Positions 37,799 to 46,081 of a stretch of 64,000 bases of DNA are shown here, piece after piece; the stretch's first letter is position 1, and each line of letters opens with the position of its first letter. Location of the stretch: positions 1 to 64,000 of the forward strand of contig PAAX01000012.1 of NCBI GenBank assembly GCA_002698995.1. Direction: 5' to 3'. A program made the position numbers and the translations under genes. Source of the stretch: Ignavibacteriota bacterium. Its GTDB lineage: Bacteria; Bacteroidota; Ignavibacteria; Ignavibacteriales; Melioribacteraceae. The notes under the pieces are model-generated. The model saw only the letters and a list, made by a program, of their open reading frames with translations, did not search any database and was not told where the DNA came from.

Positions 37799-38086
37799 TT
37801 ATTTAAACATATCTCTTGAGTTATGATTTGAATACTGCTGCTTTTCCTCATACATTTTTCTTTCAATAGAAACAAGAACATCGTGAATACTGAAAATTGC
37901 AATTGCTCCTTCACAAATTAATCTCCAAGCTAAATTACCAATCAGAAGTGAAGATATTCCTATAAGAATTGAGCCCTCCAATATTTGGTAAACTGAATAA
38001 CTAATAATAGAAATAACTCCAAGCACATAAAGAATTTTTATAATTATACTGCTAACCATCATTCTAAATGAAAAGAACCTTTTCAC
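37799..38086 (-). CDS. small membrane protein, DUF4282-like
   Basis: About 95 residues with two hydrophobic helices (IIIKILYVLGVISIISYSVY and LIGISSLLIGNLAWRLICE) and a conserved-looking IFSIHDVLVSIERK tail, like DUF4282 proteins. GTG 38086 follows GGAGGA closely; a TTG at 38116 would extend it by ten residues, and an ATG at 38062 is also possible. Function unknown. Confidence 0.6.
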   Translation of the reverse strand: MKRFFSFRMMVSSIIIKILYVLGVISIISYSVYQILEGSILIGISSLLIGNLAWRLICEGAIAIFSIHDVLVSIERKMYEEKQQYSNHNSRDMFK

Positions 38087-38247
38087 TATTCCTCCAAAAA
38101 TTAATTTGTTCCTCAAATATAAATCACATCTATAAATTAAAAAACAAGCATATAAAATAGATTGTTTTTTAGTGTTGACATTTAAACGGATATTCTGCTC
38201 TTTTGTAAATTCATTCTATTAAAACTTAACAAACTTTGGGAGTATGC

Positions 38248-38961
38248 ATGAAAGAATTTATCCGCTTCATTTTTCTATTTTTCATTTTAACTCTTTGTAT
38301 TAATGCTCAAGATAATTCTGATATTCCTTTGCTTAAAGGGAAATATGCTTTGCAATTTGCTATATCTAACAATTTTACATTATCAAGTTTTCAAGGTGGA
38401 GTTTTCTCAGGTAAATATTTCTTTTCGGATAATTCGTCTATAAGATTAGGTGTTTCTGTAGGCAGTTCTACAGATGAAGATGAAACCACTCAAAATTCAT
38501 TGAGTTCACAAAATAATATTTCAATTACGACTGAAGCTAATACAGATGAAAAAGTTTATTTCTATGGAATTAATCTTCAGTACATTTATAATTTAAAAAC
38601 TACAAAAGATATTTTATTTTACACAGGAGTCGGACCCTTTTTTAGAATAAGTAATAATGAAAAAGAGTCTAACGGAAGCAGAATACCTGATTCTTATTCA
38701 ATGAATTCTACCATCTCGAGAAATCAAAAACAGACAAGTATAGGAGCAGAATTAATCTGCGGTATTGAGTGGTTTGTTAAATCAAACATAAGTATTTCAG
38801 CCGAGTATGGTGCAGCTTTTTCTTATAGTCATGCAAAAATTGATGAAACTCGGTTTGAAAGTGATTCAAATGTAAGTACAACTAAATCTGCCAGCTCTAC
38901 AAGAAACACTTATCTAATAAATGCTTCTAATATAAACTTTGGAGTTTCATTTTATTTCTAG
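38248..38961 (+). CDS. outer-membrane beta-barrel protein
   Basis: About 237 residues: signal peptide MKEFIRFIFLFFILTLCINAQ, then amphipathic beta strands with long polar loops rich in Ser/Thr/Asn (GSSTDEDETTQNSLSSQNN) and a closing strand INFGVSFYF. The ATG at 38248 follows GGGAG; the TTG at 38236 lies inside that site. OmpA-barrel-like, function unknown. A strong terminator follows. Confidence 0.75.
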   Translation: MKEFIRFIFLFFILTLCINAQDNSDIPLLKGKYALQFAISNNFTLSSFQGGVFSGKYFFSDNSSIRLGVSVGSSTDEDETTQNSLSSQNNISITTEANTDEKVYFYGINLQYIYNLKTTKDILFYTGVGPFFRISNNEKESNGSRIPDSYSMNSTISRNQKQTSIGAELICGIEWFVKSNISISAEYGAAFSYSHAKIDETRFESDSNVSTTKSASSTRNTYLINASNINFGVSFYF

Positions 38962-38966
38962 AATAA

Positions 38967-39003
38967 TTTATAGACGAGGAAACACCTCGTCTATAAAATT
39001 TTT
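38967..39003. terminator. bidirectional terminator
   Basis: Perfect 13-bp stem (38967-38979 with 38985-38997), AAACA loop, T-rich on one side and A-rich on the other. It lies between convergent genes. Confidence 0.85.
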
Positions 39004-40345
39004 AATGATAATCGAAAGTGCTTCCACCGATAAATTCTCTAATCACTGAATCATGCGGCACAGGAGAATCGTCATCTATTTGATGAACATCATTCAGTAG
39101 TTTGCTTATTCTTGATGCTCTCTCAAACGCATCTTCCCTTAAAGGATTTCCTTCATATTCTTTCACCCATTTATTAAAATGATCTCTCAATTTAAAAGAA
39201 TAAAGTGGAAGTTCGTAAGGCATTGCGCTGTTAATTATATAATCGGCTGTTCCTTGATAAGGAATAATATTTCTTAATTCACTTGAACGAACATAATGCC
39301 AATGCTCCAATGTCTGCTGCGGATTATATGCTCTTTGTACAGAATCACGAAGCATTCTTCTCATTAATCGAATGTCTGTCCATCTAATAAACTCTCCATC
39401 GCCGTTTTTCATTTGAAGAAGAGGTTCTAAAAACAATAGAAATTTATTTTCCGAAGGAATAGCTTCACTAAATTTTGGATAAAGCCCGTGAAGACTATCG
39501 ATCAGAAGAATTTCATTCTTCTCTAATTTCATTTTAGTATGATCAAGAGTTCTTGTTCCGGTTTTAAAGTCGTAATAAGGAATTCCTACTTCTTCCCCTT
39601 CACTTAATCTTTTCAGATGATCATTTATCAATTGAAGATCTAAAGCCTGTGGAGTTTCAAAATCATAATCACCAAATTCATCTTTTGGATGAAACTCAAG
39701 ATCAAAGAAATAGTTATCAACAATTAATGCCCTAAACTTCATTCCCATCTGTTGAAGTTTTTGTTCAAGTTTTAGAGTTGTTGTTGTTTTACCCGAAGAC
39801 GAAGGTCCGCTGATCATAACCATTTTTATTTGATCTAATCTTTCTTGTATCATTTCCGATGCAGTTAAAATATCTTCTTCATATGCGGCTTCTGATTCGT
39901 GAACAATGTGTGCAAATTCACCAAGCTCAATTCTTTTATTAAGTTTTTGAACCGTGTTTAAGCCGCTGTCAACAGACCAATCAAGCACATGCCATATTTT
40001 CTGCCAAGGAACATTTTCATCCACTCGTGATGCAAATTTTGAATCTGCTCTTCTTTTTTGTCCTCTTTCTTCTCTATAAAGAATAAAATTCTTAGCAACT
40101 TTTGCATGTCCGTTTTCAATCAATATTTTTTCTACCGCATCCTGTATTTCTTCTATTTGCGGGGTGCATCCTTCGGCGCAATTGTTCTCTAAATACTCTA
40201 CAACTTTAGCAGAAAGCTGTGCGGCTTTTTCCTTGTCTCTTCCCCCAACTGCTACTGCAGCACGATAAATTGCGTTTGTAATTCTTTCCGGATTAAAAGG
40301 TACAACGGCTCCGCTTCGTTTAATAATATTAGTTATTTTTGACAT
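39002..40345 (-). CDS. ATP-cone plus uridine-kinase/phosphoribulokinase-like protein
   Basis: 447 residues with an unusual domain order. Residues about 3-95 form an ATP-cone (IIKRSGAVVPFNPERITNAI, CTPQIEEIQDAVEKILIE), the regulatory nucleotide-sensing module of class I/III ribonucleotide reductases and NrdR. Residues about 180-430 are a P-loop kinase of the uridine kinase/phosphoribulokinase family (ISGPSSSGKTTTT, VDNYFFDLEFHP, LLIDSLHGLYP). It suggests a nucleoside kinase tuned by dATP/ATP level. GAGGAAACA precedes the ATG. The dNTP triphosphohydrolase gene lies just upstream in the same direction, supporting a nucleotide-pool role. Confidence 0.85.
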   Translation of the reverse strand: MSKITNIIKRSGAVVPFNPERITNAIYRAAVAVGGRDKEKAAQLSAKVVEYLENNCAEGCTPQIEEIQDAVEKILIENGHAKVAKNFILYREERGQKRRADSKFASRVDENVPWQKIWHVLDWSVDSGLNTVQKLNKRIELGEFAHIVHESEAAYEEDILTASEMIQERLDQIKMVMISGPSSSGKTTTTLKLEQKLQQMGMKFRALIVDNYFFDLEFHPKDEFGDYDFETPQALDLQLINDHLKRLSEGEEVGIPYYDFKTGTRTLDHTKMKLEKNEILLIDSLHGLYPKFSEAIPSENKFLLFLEPLLQMKNGDGEFIRWTDIRLMRRMLRDSVQRAYNPQQTLEHWHYVRSSELRNIIPYQGTADYIINSAMPYELPLYSFKLRDHFNKWVKEYEGNPLREDAFERASRISKLLNDVHQIDDDSPVPHDSVIREFIGGSTFDYH

Positions 40346-40390
40346 TGTTTCCTCTGCAATTCATTTTTCATAAAAATTTTTATTAACGAT

Positions 40391-41692
40391 TTACACCAAA
40401 TCAACCAAAGAACTGTAATCGGGATCGAATAATCTTTTGTAAGACCTGATTGCAAAACCGTCCGTCATTCCCGCAATATAATCACATATAATTCTTGCTC
40501 GTTTAATTTTATCGGATTCTTCTCTTATTAATCTATCGGTAAACTCCGGTACAAGTTTATCTCTCTTCAGCTTTGTACCAAGATAATTATCTTTATAGAC
40601 TTCAAACATTTTTCTAATCATTAAATCCCCTTTGTATTCCATTTGATGAAGCTGAGTGGATCTAAAAACCAATTCGACGGCAACTCTTTTGTAAAACTCA
40701 ACTCTCTCTTTCATTTCATCATCAATAATAAGCTCGTACTTATATCTGTTTGTTTTATCATCTAAAATAGTTTCTCTCTCTTTAATCGAACAGGCTTCTA
40801 TAAAATTTCCTATTCTGCTGCTGAATTTAGCTTTGTATTTACCTTCATAAATCCATCTATTAATTTCTTCCAAATAACTTTGGCAATTATTATTAAGCTT
40901 TTCGGAGTTTTCTTTTCCCCATTTATTTAGTTTTGCAAGATTTAAGAATCCGCCTGTAACGCTGTCAACAATATCATTTATAGCATAAGCTGTATCATCT
41001 GCCCAATCCATAATTTGGCACTCAATACTTCTAAAGGAATTTAATTCTTCGTCCCCGGGTTTAAAGTATGAAGAGAGATTAATTCCATCATAAACAAAAT
41101 CTAAAATCTCTTTTTGATAATCATAAATAAAATGATTTTCGGGAAGTTCATCATTAACTATCATCTGTGTAAATAATGATTTGTACTTTAACAGGCTGTC
41201 AATAAAGGCTCTTGAAGGATTCATTCCAATTCTGGATTTCTCCTGTTTCCAAAAAACTTCCGTTATTAATCTTAAAGTCTGACCGTTTCCTTCAAAGCCG
41301 CCAAACTCAGCCATAATTTTATTTAAGGTTCTTTCTCCTGCGTGTCCAAACGGGGGATGACCAAGATCGTGCGAAAGACAAGCTGATTCAACAAGATCGG
41401 GATCTATATAATAATCATCAGTAAAAATAGTTGGATTTGATTTTGATAAATAACCACAGATCGATCTTCCTATCTGCGCAACTTCTATTGAATGAGTTAA
41501 TCTGGTTCTGTAAAAATCATATTCACCGGGAAGAAAAACCTGAGTCTTTCCCTGCAGCCTTCTAAACTCAGATGAGTGTATAATTCTGTCTCGGTCAATC
41601 TGGAAAGGGGTTCTATAGGTGTCTTCATTTTTTGGTTTGATCATTCTTTCAAAATCAAACTCGTTATAGAAGTTGTTTTTTCGGTTCAACAA
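40391..41692 (-). CDS. dgt: deoxyguanosinetriphosphate triphosphohydrolase-like (HD domain)
   Basis: 433 residues, HD-domain dNTPase: RDRIIHSSEFRRLQGKTQV, RTRLTHSIEVAQIGRSI, the metal-binding CLSHDLGHPPFGHAGE and a later DWADDTAYAINDI. It cleaves dNTPs to nucleoside plus triphosphate. No ATG is available in front of the domain; a TTG at 41692 (or 41689) after GGAG is the likely start. The neighbour 45 nt downstream carries an ATP-cone, so both may adjust dNTP levels. Confidence 0.9.
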   Translation of the reverse strand: MLNRKNNFYNEFDFERMIKPKNEDTYRTPFQIDRDRIIHSSEFRRLQGKTQVFLPGEYDFYRTRLTHSIEVAQIGRSICGYLSKSNPTIFTDDYYIDPDLVESACLSHDLGHPPFGHAGERTLNKIMAEFGGFEGNGQTLRLITEVFWKQEKSRIGMNPSRAFIDSLLKYKSLFTQMIVNDELPENHFIYDYQKEILDFVYDGINLSSYFKPGDEELNSFRSIECQIMDWADDTAYAINDIVDSVTGGFLNLAKLNKWGKENSEKLNNNCQSYLEEINRWIYEGKYKAKFSSRIGNFIEACSIKERETILDDKTNRYKYELIIDDEMKERVEFYKRVAVELVFRSTQLHQMEYKGDLMIRKMFEVYKDNYLGTKLKRDKLVPEFTDRLIREESDKIKRARIICDYIAGMTDGFAIRSYKRLFDPDYSSLVDLV

Positions 41693-41747
41693 AGCTCCGT
41701 TTTTTTAATGTACAATTTACAATGTATAATTTATAATATAAATGGAG

Positions 41748-42263
41748 TTATAGATTTAAATCCAGTTTAACTTCTTTATAATCTGTTTTAAATAATGGAT
41801 ATAAAAGAGTAATAATTAGAATTGCTGCTGCAGCATAATAAATTATTGATCCAATTAATTTGTCATATAAAATTAAATTCATTTCATTAAGAAGGTATGT
41901 CCAATCATGATAAACTTTATTTCCTCCCAAAAGAGGAAGCTTTCTATCTCTTGCATCAGAAACATAGACAGAAATATTCATCATATTCTGTGCTAACCAA
42001 ATTAAAGAGAGTTGAACGGCGAACAGCTTTTTCATTCTTGCGTAAGTAATAATAAACAACACGGGAAGAATTATCTGCATTAATGTACCGCCGAACGTAT
42101 AAATGAATTTTCCAAAAACTTTGAAAATTCCATGTCCCCCTTCATGAATTAAAAGGTTTACATGATCAAGAATTGGAATGAAATCGCCTCTATTAAAAAT
42201 TATAAAGAGTGCAATCGGAAGAAGGAATAATGATGGAATGATTTTTTTTAGTTTTTCATTCAT
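41748..42263 (-). CDS. M50-like membrane metalloprotease homologue
   Basis: About 171 residues with four or five membrane helices. The sequence LLIHEGGHGIFKVFGKFIYTFGGTLMQI contains an HExxH motif (HEGGH) at a membrane helix, followed by a GG-rich segment, as in site-2-protease (M50) relatives; no clear second-motif aspartate (LDG type) is seen. ATG 42263 gives MNEKLKKIIPSLFLLP. Activity is uncertain: it may be a degenerate or specialised member. Confidence 0.65.
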   Translation of the reverse strand: MNEKLKKIIPSLFLLPIALFIIFNRGDFIPILDHVNLLIHEGGHGIFKVFGKFIYTFGGTLMQIILPVLFIITYARMKKLFAVQLSLIWLAQNMMNISVYVSDARDRKLPLLGGNKVYHDWTYLLNEMNLILYDKLIGSIIYYAAAAILIITLLYPLFKTDYKEVKLDLNL

Positions 42264-42291
42264 GGTGTTGAAATTTTTTCTGTTTATGCAT

Positions 42292-42334
42292 GAGATGCCG
42301 GTATTCTCGAAAAATCCGAGAAACCGGCATGACA
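42292..42334. repeat. hairpin repeat, CATGCCGG family, copy 1 of inverted pair
   Basis: GAGATGCCGGTATTCTCG paired with CGAGAAACCGGCATGACA. The base stem is shared with other copies; the tip TTCTCG/CGAGAA is unique to this copy and fully complementary. Confidence 0.85.
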
Positions 42335-42367
42335 TTGTAAATTCAGAAGTGATAAACAAAATAATAT

Positions 42368-42415
42368 TGTCATGCCGGTTTCAAAATGCTTTTTCATTTT
42401 GAATACCGGCATCTC
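42368..42415. repeat. hairpin repeat, CATGCCGG family, copy 2 of inverted pair
   Basis: TGTCATGCCGGTTTCAAAATG paired with CATTTTGAATACCGGCATCTC, in the opposite orientation to the copy 33 nt away. The tip sequence differs from all other copies yet is self-complementary. The gap 42264-42472 holds only this repeat pair. Confidence 0.85.
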
Positions 42416-42472
42416 ATGATCAAACCTTATTATTAAGTTATTCACATTAATCTACTGATCAGAAGAAATCTC

Positions 42473-43447
42473 TTACTCATCAATCAAATCTTTTAACTTT
42501 TCTAAGTCCTTGGTAATTCCCAAACAGAGCATTAATTTAATTCTTGCTTTTTGTCCATTCAGATAATCAGTAAATAATACGCCGGCTTCTTTAAGCCACT
42601 TGCCGGCACCGGGATAACCATATATATCAAGTGTTTCACCGGCAGGACATCTTGATGTGAGAACTATCGGAATGTTTTTATTTAATGCGTATTTAATTCC
42701 CTCAAAAGTTTTAGGAGGAACATTTCCAACTCCCATTGCTTCAACAACAATTCCCTCTACGCCGTTATCGGCAGAGAATCTGAAAAATTTTTCATCCATT
42801 CCGGCATAAACTTTTATTAAATCTACATTCGAATTTATTTTCTCTGTCTCAATAATTTCAAGCTTTCTCGGCATTCTGTTAAACCATACTTTTCCTTTAT
42901 CAACAAATCCAAGTGCACCAAAATCCAGACTGTGAAACGTTTCTATGTCTTCCGTATGTGTCTTAGTAACTTCACTTGCAGCATTAATTTCACCATTCAA
43001 GCAGACTAAAACTCCCATTCCTTTACTGTTGTCATTATTGATTATTCTTATTGCATCAAGAAGATTTATCGGTCCGTCCCAGTCCGGTTCCGAACTTGTT
43101 TTCATTGCACCAATAACAACTATCGGTTTTTCTGTTTTAATTGTTAGATCAAGCAGATAAGCGGTTTCTTCCAATGTATCGGTTCCATGTGTAACTATTA
43201 CGCCGTCAATATCAGTTCTTTCTATTATCGATTTAACTTTTTTTGATAGATCAAACATTATTTCAGGCGTCATGTGCGGACCAGGATACATTCCGAACTC
43301 AAACATATCTAAGTTCGCAAGTCCTTTTGCATCTGGAATAAGCTCAAGCAATTCATCTCCATGAAAATAAGGAACCGCTCCCCCTGTCTTTTCATCAATC
43401 TTCATCGAGAAAGTTCCACCGGTAAAAACAACCATAATGTTTTTCAT
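42473..43447 (-). CDS. L-asparaginase
   Basis: 324 residues of the bacterial asparaginase/glutaminase family. First threonine motif VVFTGGTFSMK (Thr12 region), second motif VIVTHGTDTLEETAY, which supplies Thr and Asp of the active site. No signal peptide, so it resembles cytoplasmic type I (AnsA-like). Hydrolyses asparagine to aspartate and ammonia. The epimerase gene ends 3 nt before its start. Confidence 0.92.
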   Translation of the reverse strand: MKNIMVVFTGGTFSMKIDEKTGGAVPYFHGDELLELIPDAKGLANLDMFEFGMYPGPHMTPEIMFDLSKKVKSIIERTDIDGVIVTHGTDTLEETAYLLDLTIKTEKPIVVIGAMKTSSEPDWDGPINLLDAIRIINNDNSKGMGVLVCLNGEINAASEVTKTHTEDIETFHSLDFGALGFVDKGKVWFNRMPRKLEIIETEKINSNVDLIKVYAGMDEKFFRFSADNGVEGIVVEAMGVGNVPPKTFEGIKYALNKNIPIVLTSRCPAGETLDIYGYPGAGKWLKEAGVLFTDYLNGQKARIKLMLCLGITKDLEKLKDLIDE

Positions 43448-43450
43448 AAA

Positions 43451-44377
43451 CTATCCAATAATATCTTTAAAGTAATTTATTGTTCTCTTTAATCCTTCTT
43501 CAAGATTAAAATCCGGTTTAAAGCCCATTTCTTTTGTTGTTTCTTCAATAGAAGCATAACTATGCTTTATATCTCCGGCTCTTTCCGGCTTATTAATAAT
43601 ACTGCTGTTTGATTCGGTTACTTTTACAATATTTTCTGCAAGCTCTTTTATGGTAATATATGAACCATTTGCAATATTGAAGACTCCCTTTATATTCAAG
43701 TTTTCTGCAGCCATAACGTTTGCTTTAACAATATCCTTTACATAAACAAAGTCTCTTGTCTGGCTGCCGTCACCAAATATTGTAATCTCTTCATTCTTTA
43801 ATGCTTTGCTTATAAATATTGGAACCGCTGCTGCATATTGGCTTTTAGGATCTTGTCTTTCACCATAAACATTAAAATATCTTAACGAAGTAGTGTTTAC
43901 TCCAAATTCTTCTTTATAAAGATTACAATAATATTCTCCGTCAAGTTTGGTAATGCCGTATGGAGATTTGGGGTTTGGTTTTAACTTAGTTGTTTTGGGA
44001 AGTTCAGGATCATCCCCATAAACAGCGGCTGAACTTGTATGAACAAGTTTTTTTACTTTATGCTTTTTGCCGGCTTCTAATAAATTTAACAATCCGTTTA
44101 CGTTAATCTTTATGCACTCTTCCGGCTTTTCAATCGATTCCGGAACAGAAACCAATGCAGCTAAATTAAATACATAATCTGCTTTTTCTAAAACATCAAA
44201 AACCAAATCTTTATCTTCAATACTTCCTTCAATCAGATTTACATTTAATCCAACAATATTTTTTTTGAAACCGGTTCTAAAGTTATCTATTATAAAAACT
44301 TCTGCATTTTTTTCAGACCAAAACTGGGCAAGATGACTTCCGATAAATCCCGCACCCCCTGTAATTACAACTTTCAA
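43451..44377 (-). CDS. NAD-dependent sugar-nucleotide epimerase (UDP-glucose 4-epimerase-like)
   Basis: 308-residue extended short-chain dehydrogenase: GGAGFIGSHL NAD motif (7-16), TSSAAVYGD, catalytic SPYGITKLDGE (Tyr-x3-Lys), and LRYFNVYGERQDP. Its likely role is interconversion of UDP-glucose/galactose or related sugars for surface glycans. The start is a TTG preceded by GGAGG, since no ATG lies before the glycine motif. Cotranscribed with the asparaginase gene, though no functional link is obvious. Confidence 0.9.
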   Translation of the reverse strand: MKVVITGGAGFIGSHLAQFWSEKNAEVFIIDNFRTGFKKNIVGLNVNLIEGSIEDKDLVFDVLEKADYVFNLAALVSVPESIEKPEECIKINVNGLLNLLEAGKKHKVKKLVHTSSAAVYGDDPELPKTTKLKPNPKSPYGITKLDGEYYCNLYKEEFGVNTTSLRYFNVYGERQDPKSQYAAAVPIFISKALKNEEITIFGDGSQTRDFVYVKDIVKANVMAAENLNIKGVFNIANGSYITIKELAENIVKVTESNSSIINKPERAGDIKHSYASIEETTKEMGFKPDFNLEEGLKRTINYFKDIIG

Positions 44378-44469
44378 AAATCCTCCATCTCTATAATTTT
44401 CAAAAGCTTAAAATAATAAATTTATTTTTGGGATATATTTATTAAGAGAAAAGTTTTTGCTGTGGTTTA

Positions 44470-45591
44470 TTAGTTTGCTTTAAAATTGTATAGAGGTTTT
44501 ACCATTAACTCAATTTCTACCGTTTCGTTTATACTATCTATAATGCTGTTCATATCTTTGTAAACAAATGGTGATTCGTCCAAAGTTGATTTATTTACGC
44601 ATGTAGTATAAATGCCGTGCATTGCTTTTTTAAATTCATTCAAATCTACCTCTTTCTTTGCTTTTCTTCTGGATAGGATTCTGCCGGCACCATGAGGAGC
44701 CGAGAAGTTCCATTCAGCAGATCCTTTTCCTTTACCGATAATCAATCCATCCCGCATATTAAAAGGAATTACAACTGAATCATTTTTATAAGCTTTTATT
44801 GCTCCTTTTCTAATTATGTTGTCGTTAAAATCAATGTAATTATGGACAGAAAATACTTCTCTTTTAATATTGGTTTTAAGAAACTCAATAATTATTTCAG
44901 CCATTACAATTCTATTAAAGTGTGCAAGTTTTTGAGCCGTTTTCATTGCTTCCAAATATTTATTTCCCCCTTTGTTTAAGGGAAGAAATTCTGTTCCCTT
45001 TGGAACTTCGGTAGAAATTTCCTTTAAATATTTTTTCGCTTTTTCTTGATAATAATTTGCAACCTGAAGACCAAAATTTCTTGATCCGCTGTGAATTGTA
45101 AGCCATTTATCATCAAACTCATCCACACCAATTTCAATAAAGTGATTTCCGCTTCCAAGAGAGCCGATTGATTTTACAACTTTATTAATATCCAGATTTA
45201 GTTCTTTAATAACCGGATTTAGTTCATCTACAAAGTCATTAAGTTGTTTATTTTTGGAATACTGTTTTTCTCTTATATCAAATCCATGTGGAATATTTCT
45301 TCTTATAAAGCTATCAAATAGATCAAAATCAATATTTGTCTTACCCAAATTATAAGAATAAACACCGCAGCCAATATCAACACCAACTACATTAGGAATA
45401 ATAAAATTATTAAGCTTTGAGGTAAACCCGATAACCGATCCGGCTCCGGCGTGACAATCAGGCATAATTCTTATTTTTGTATCAGCAAATGCTGGATGAT
45501 CGAGCATTACTTTTATCTGTTCCTCGGTAGTTTCATCTATAAAATCGATAAAAATATTAGCTGAGTTATATTTTCCTTTAATAGTTATCAT
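44470..45591 (-). CDS. rtcB: RNA-splicing ligase RtcB (short type)
   Basis: 373 residues of the RtcB family. Metal-ligand motifs PDCHAGAGSVIGF, DIGCGVYSYN and GSGNHFIEIG, HSGSRNFG, and the guanylation histidine in SAPHGAGRILSR. It joins 2',3'-cyclic phosphate or 3'-phosphate RNA ends to 5'-OH ends. No RtcA or archease gene is adjacent. It is the first minus-strand gene left of the origin. Confidence 0.93.
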   Translation of the reverse strand: MITIKGKYNSANIFIDFIDETTEEQIKVMLDHPAFADTKIRIMPDCHAGAGSVIGFTSKLNNFIIPNVVGVDIGCGVYSYNLGKTNIDFDLFDSFIRRNIPHGFDIREKQYSKNKQLNDFVDELNPVIKELNLDINKVVKSIGSLGSGNHFIEIGVDEFDDKWLTIHSGSRNFGLQVANYYQEKAKKYLKEISTEVPKGTEFLPLNKGGNKYLEAMKTAQKLAHFNRIVMAEIIIEFLKTNIKREVFSVHNYIDFNDNIIRKGAIKAYKNDSVVIPFNMRDGLIIGKGKGSAEWNFSAPHGAGRILSRRKAKKEVDLNEFKKAMHGIYTTCVNKSTLDESPFVYKDMNSIIDSINETVEIELMVKPLYNFKAN

Positions 45592-45599
45592 ATTATTTT

Positions 45600-46081
45600 A
45601 ATACAGCCCTTTCTCAAATCATATTTTTTGATAGAACAAGAAATGAAGTTAAAGGAAAATAGTCAACACAAAGAATCGGAATCTCAAATTCACAAATTAT
45701 TTTACTTAATAAAATTTTTATTTCTTTATAGAATAATAACTTATAAAAAATGTCACAATTTAATTTGCGCAACAATTAAATAAATTCTATTTTCACATCG
45801 CTTTAGAAGTGCTTAGACTATGTTGATAAGTTGTTGATAACTTGCTTTTGTGAAACGTTTCACGCTCTTTATATAATTAACATCAAAAATCACTTAATTT
45901 CACGAGGTTGTTTATAGTTTTTTAATAACGCTGGTTAAGTTGTTGAAAACAAACAATTTAGATGGTCTTTTTTAATGTTGATAAGTTGTTGATAAGATTT
46001 GGTTTAGATTTAATTTAGTGCTTAAAAGCCCAATAAAAACAAAGATTTTACGATATTTTAATTTGTGGATAACTTCTAAAT
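45600..46081. other. chromosome replication origin, left part (oriC-L)
   Basis: AT-rich gap of 480 bases between divergent rtcB and dnaA. It contains the 20-mer TGTTGATAAGTTGTTGATAA twice (45821-45840 and 45976-45995), each with two TGTTGATAA boxes 11 nt apart, and a perfect DnaA box TGTGGATAA (46064-46072) just before the dnaA start. A 14-bp palindrome GTGAAACGTTTCAC lies at 45850-45863. Gene orientation switches here, as expected at an origin. Nothing coding is seen. Confidence 0.85.

Noticed and set aside
44470-45591. RNA repair operon around RtcB
   Set aside because: No RtcA, archease or RtcR gene is adjacent, so RtcB appears as a single gene.
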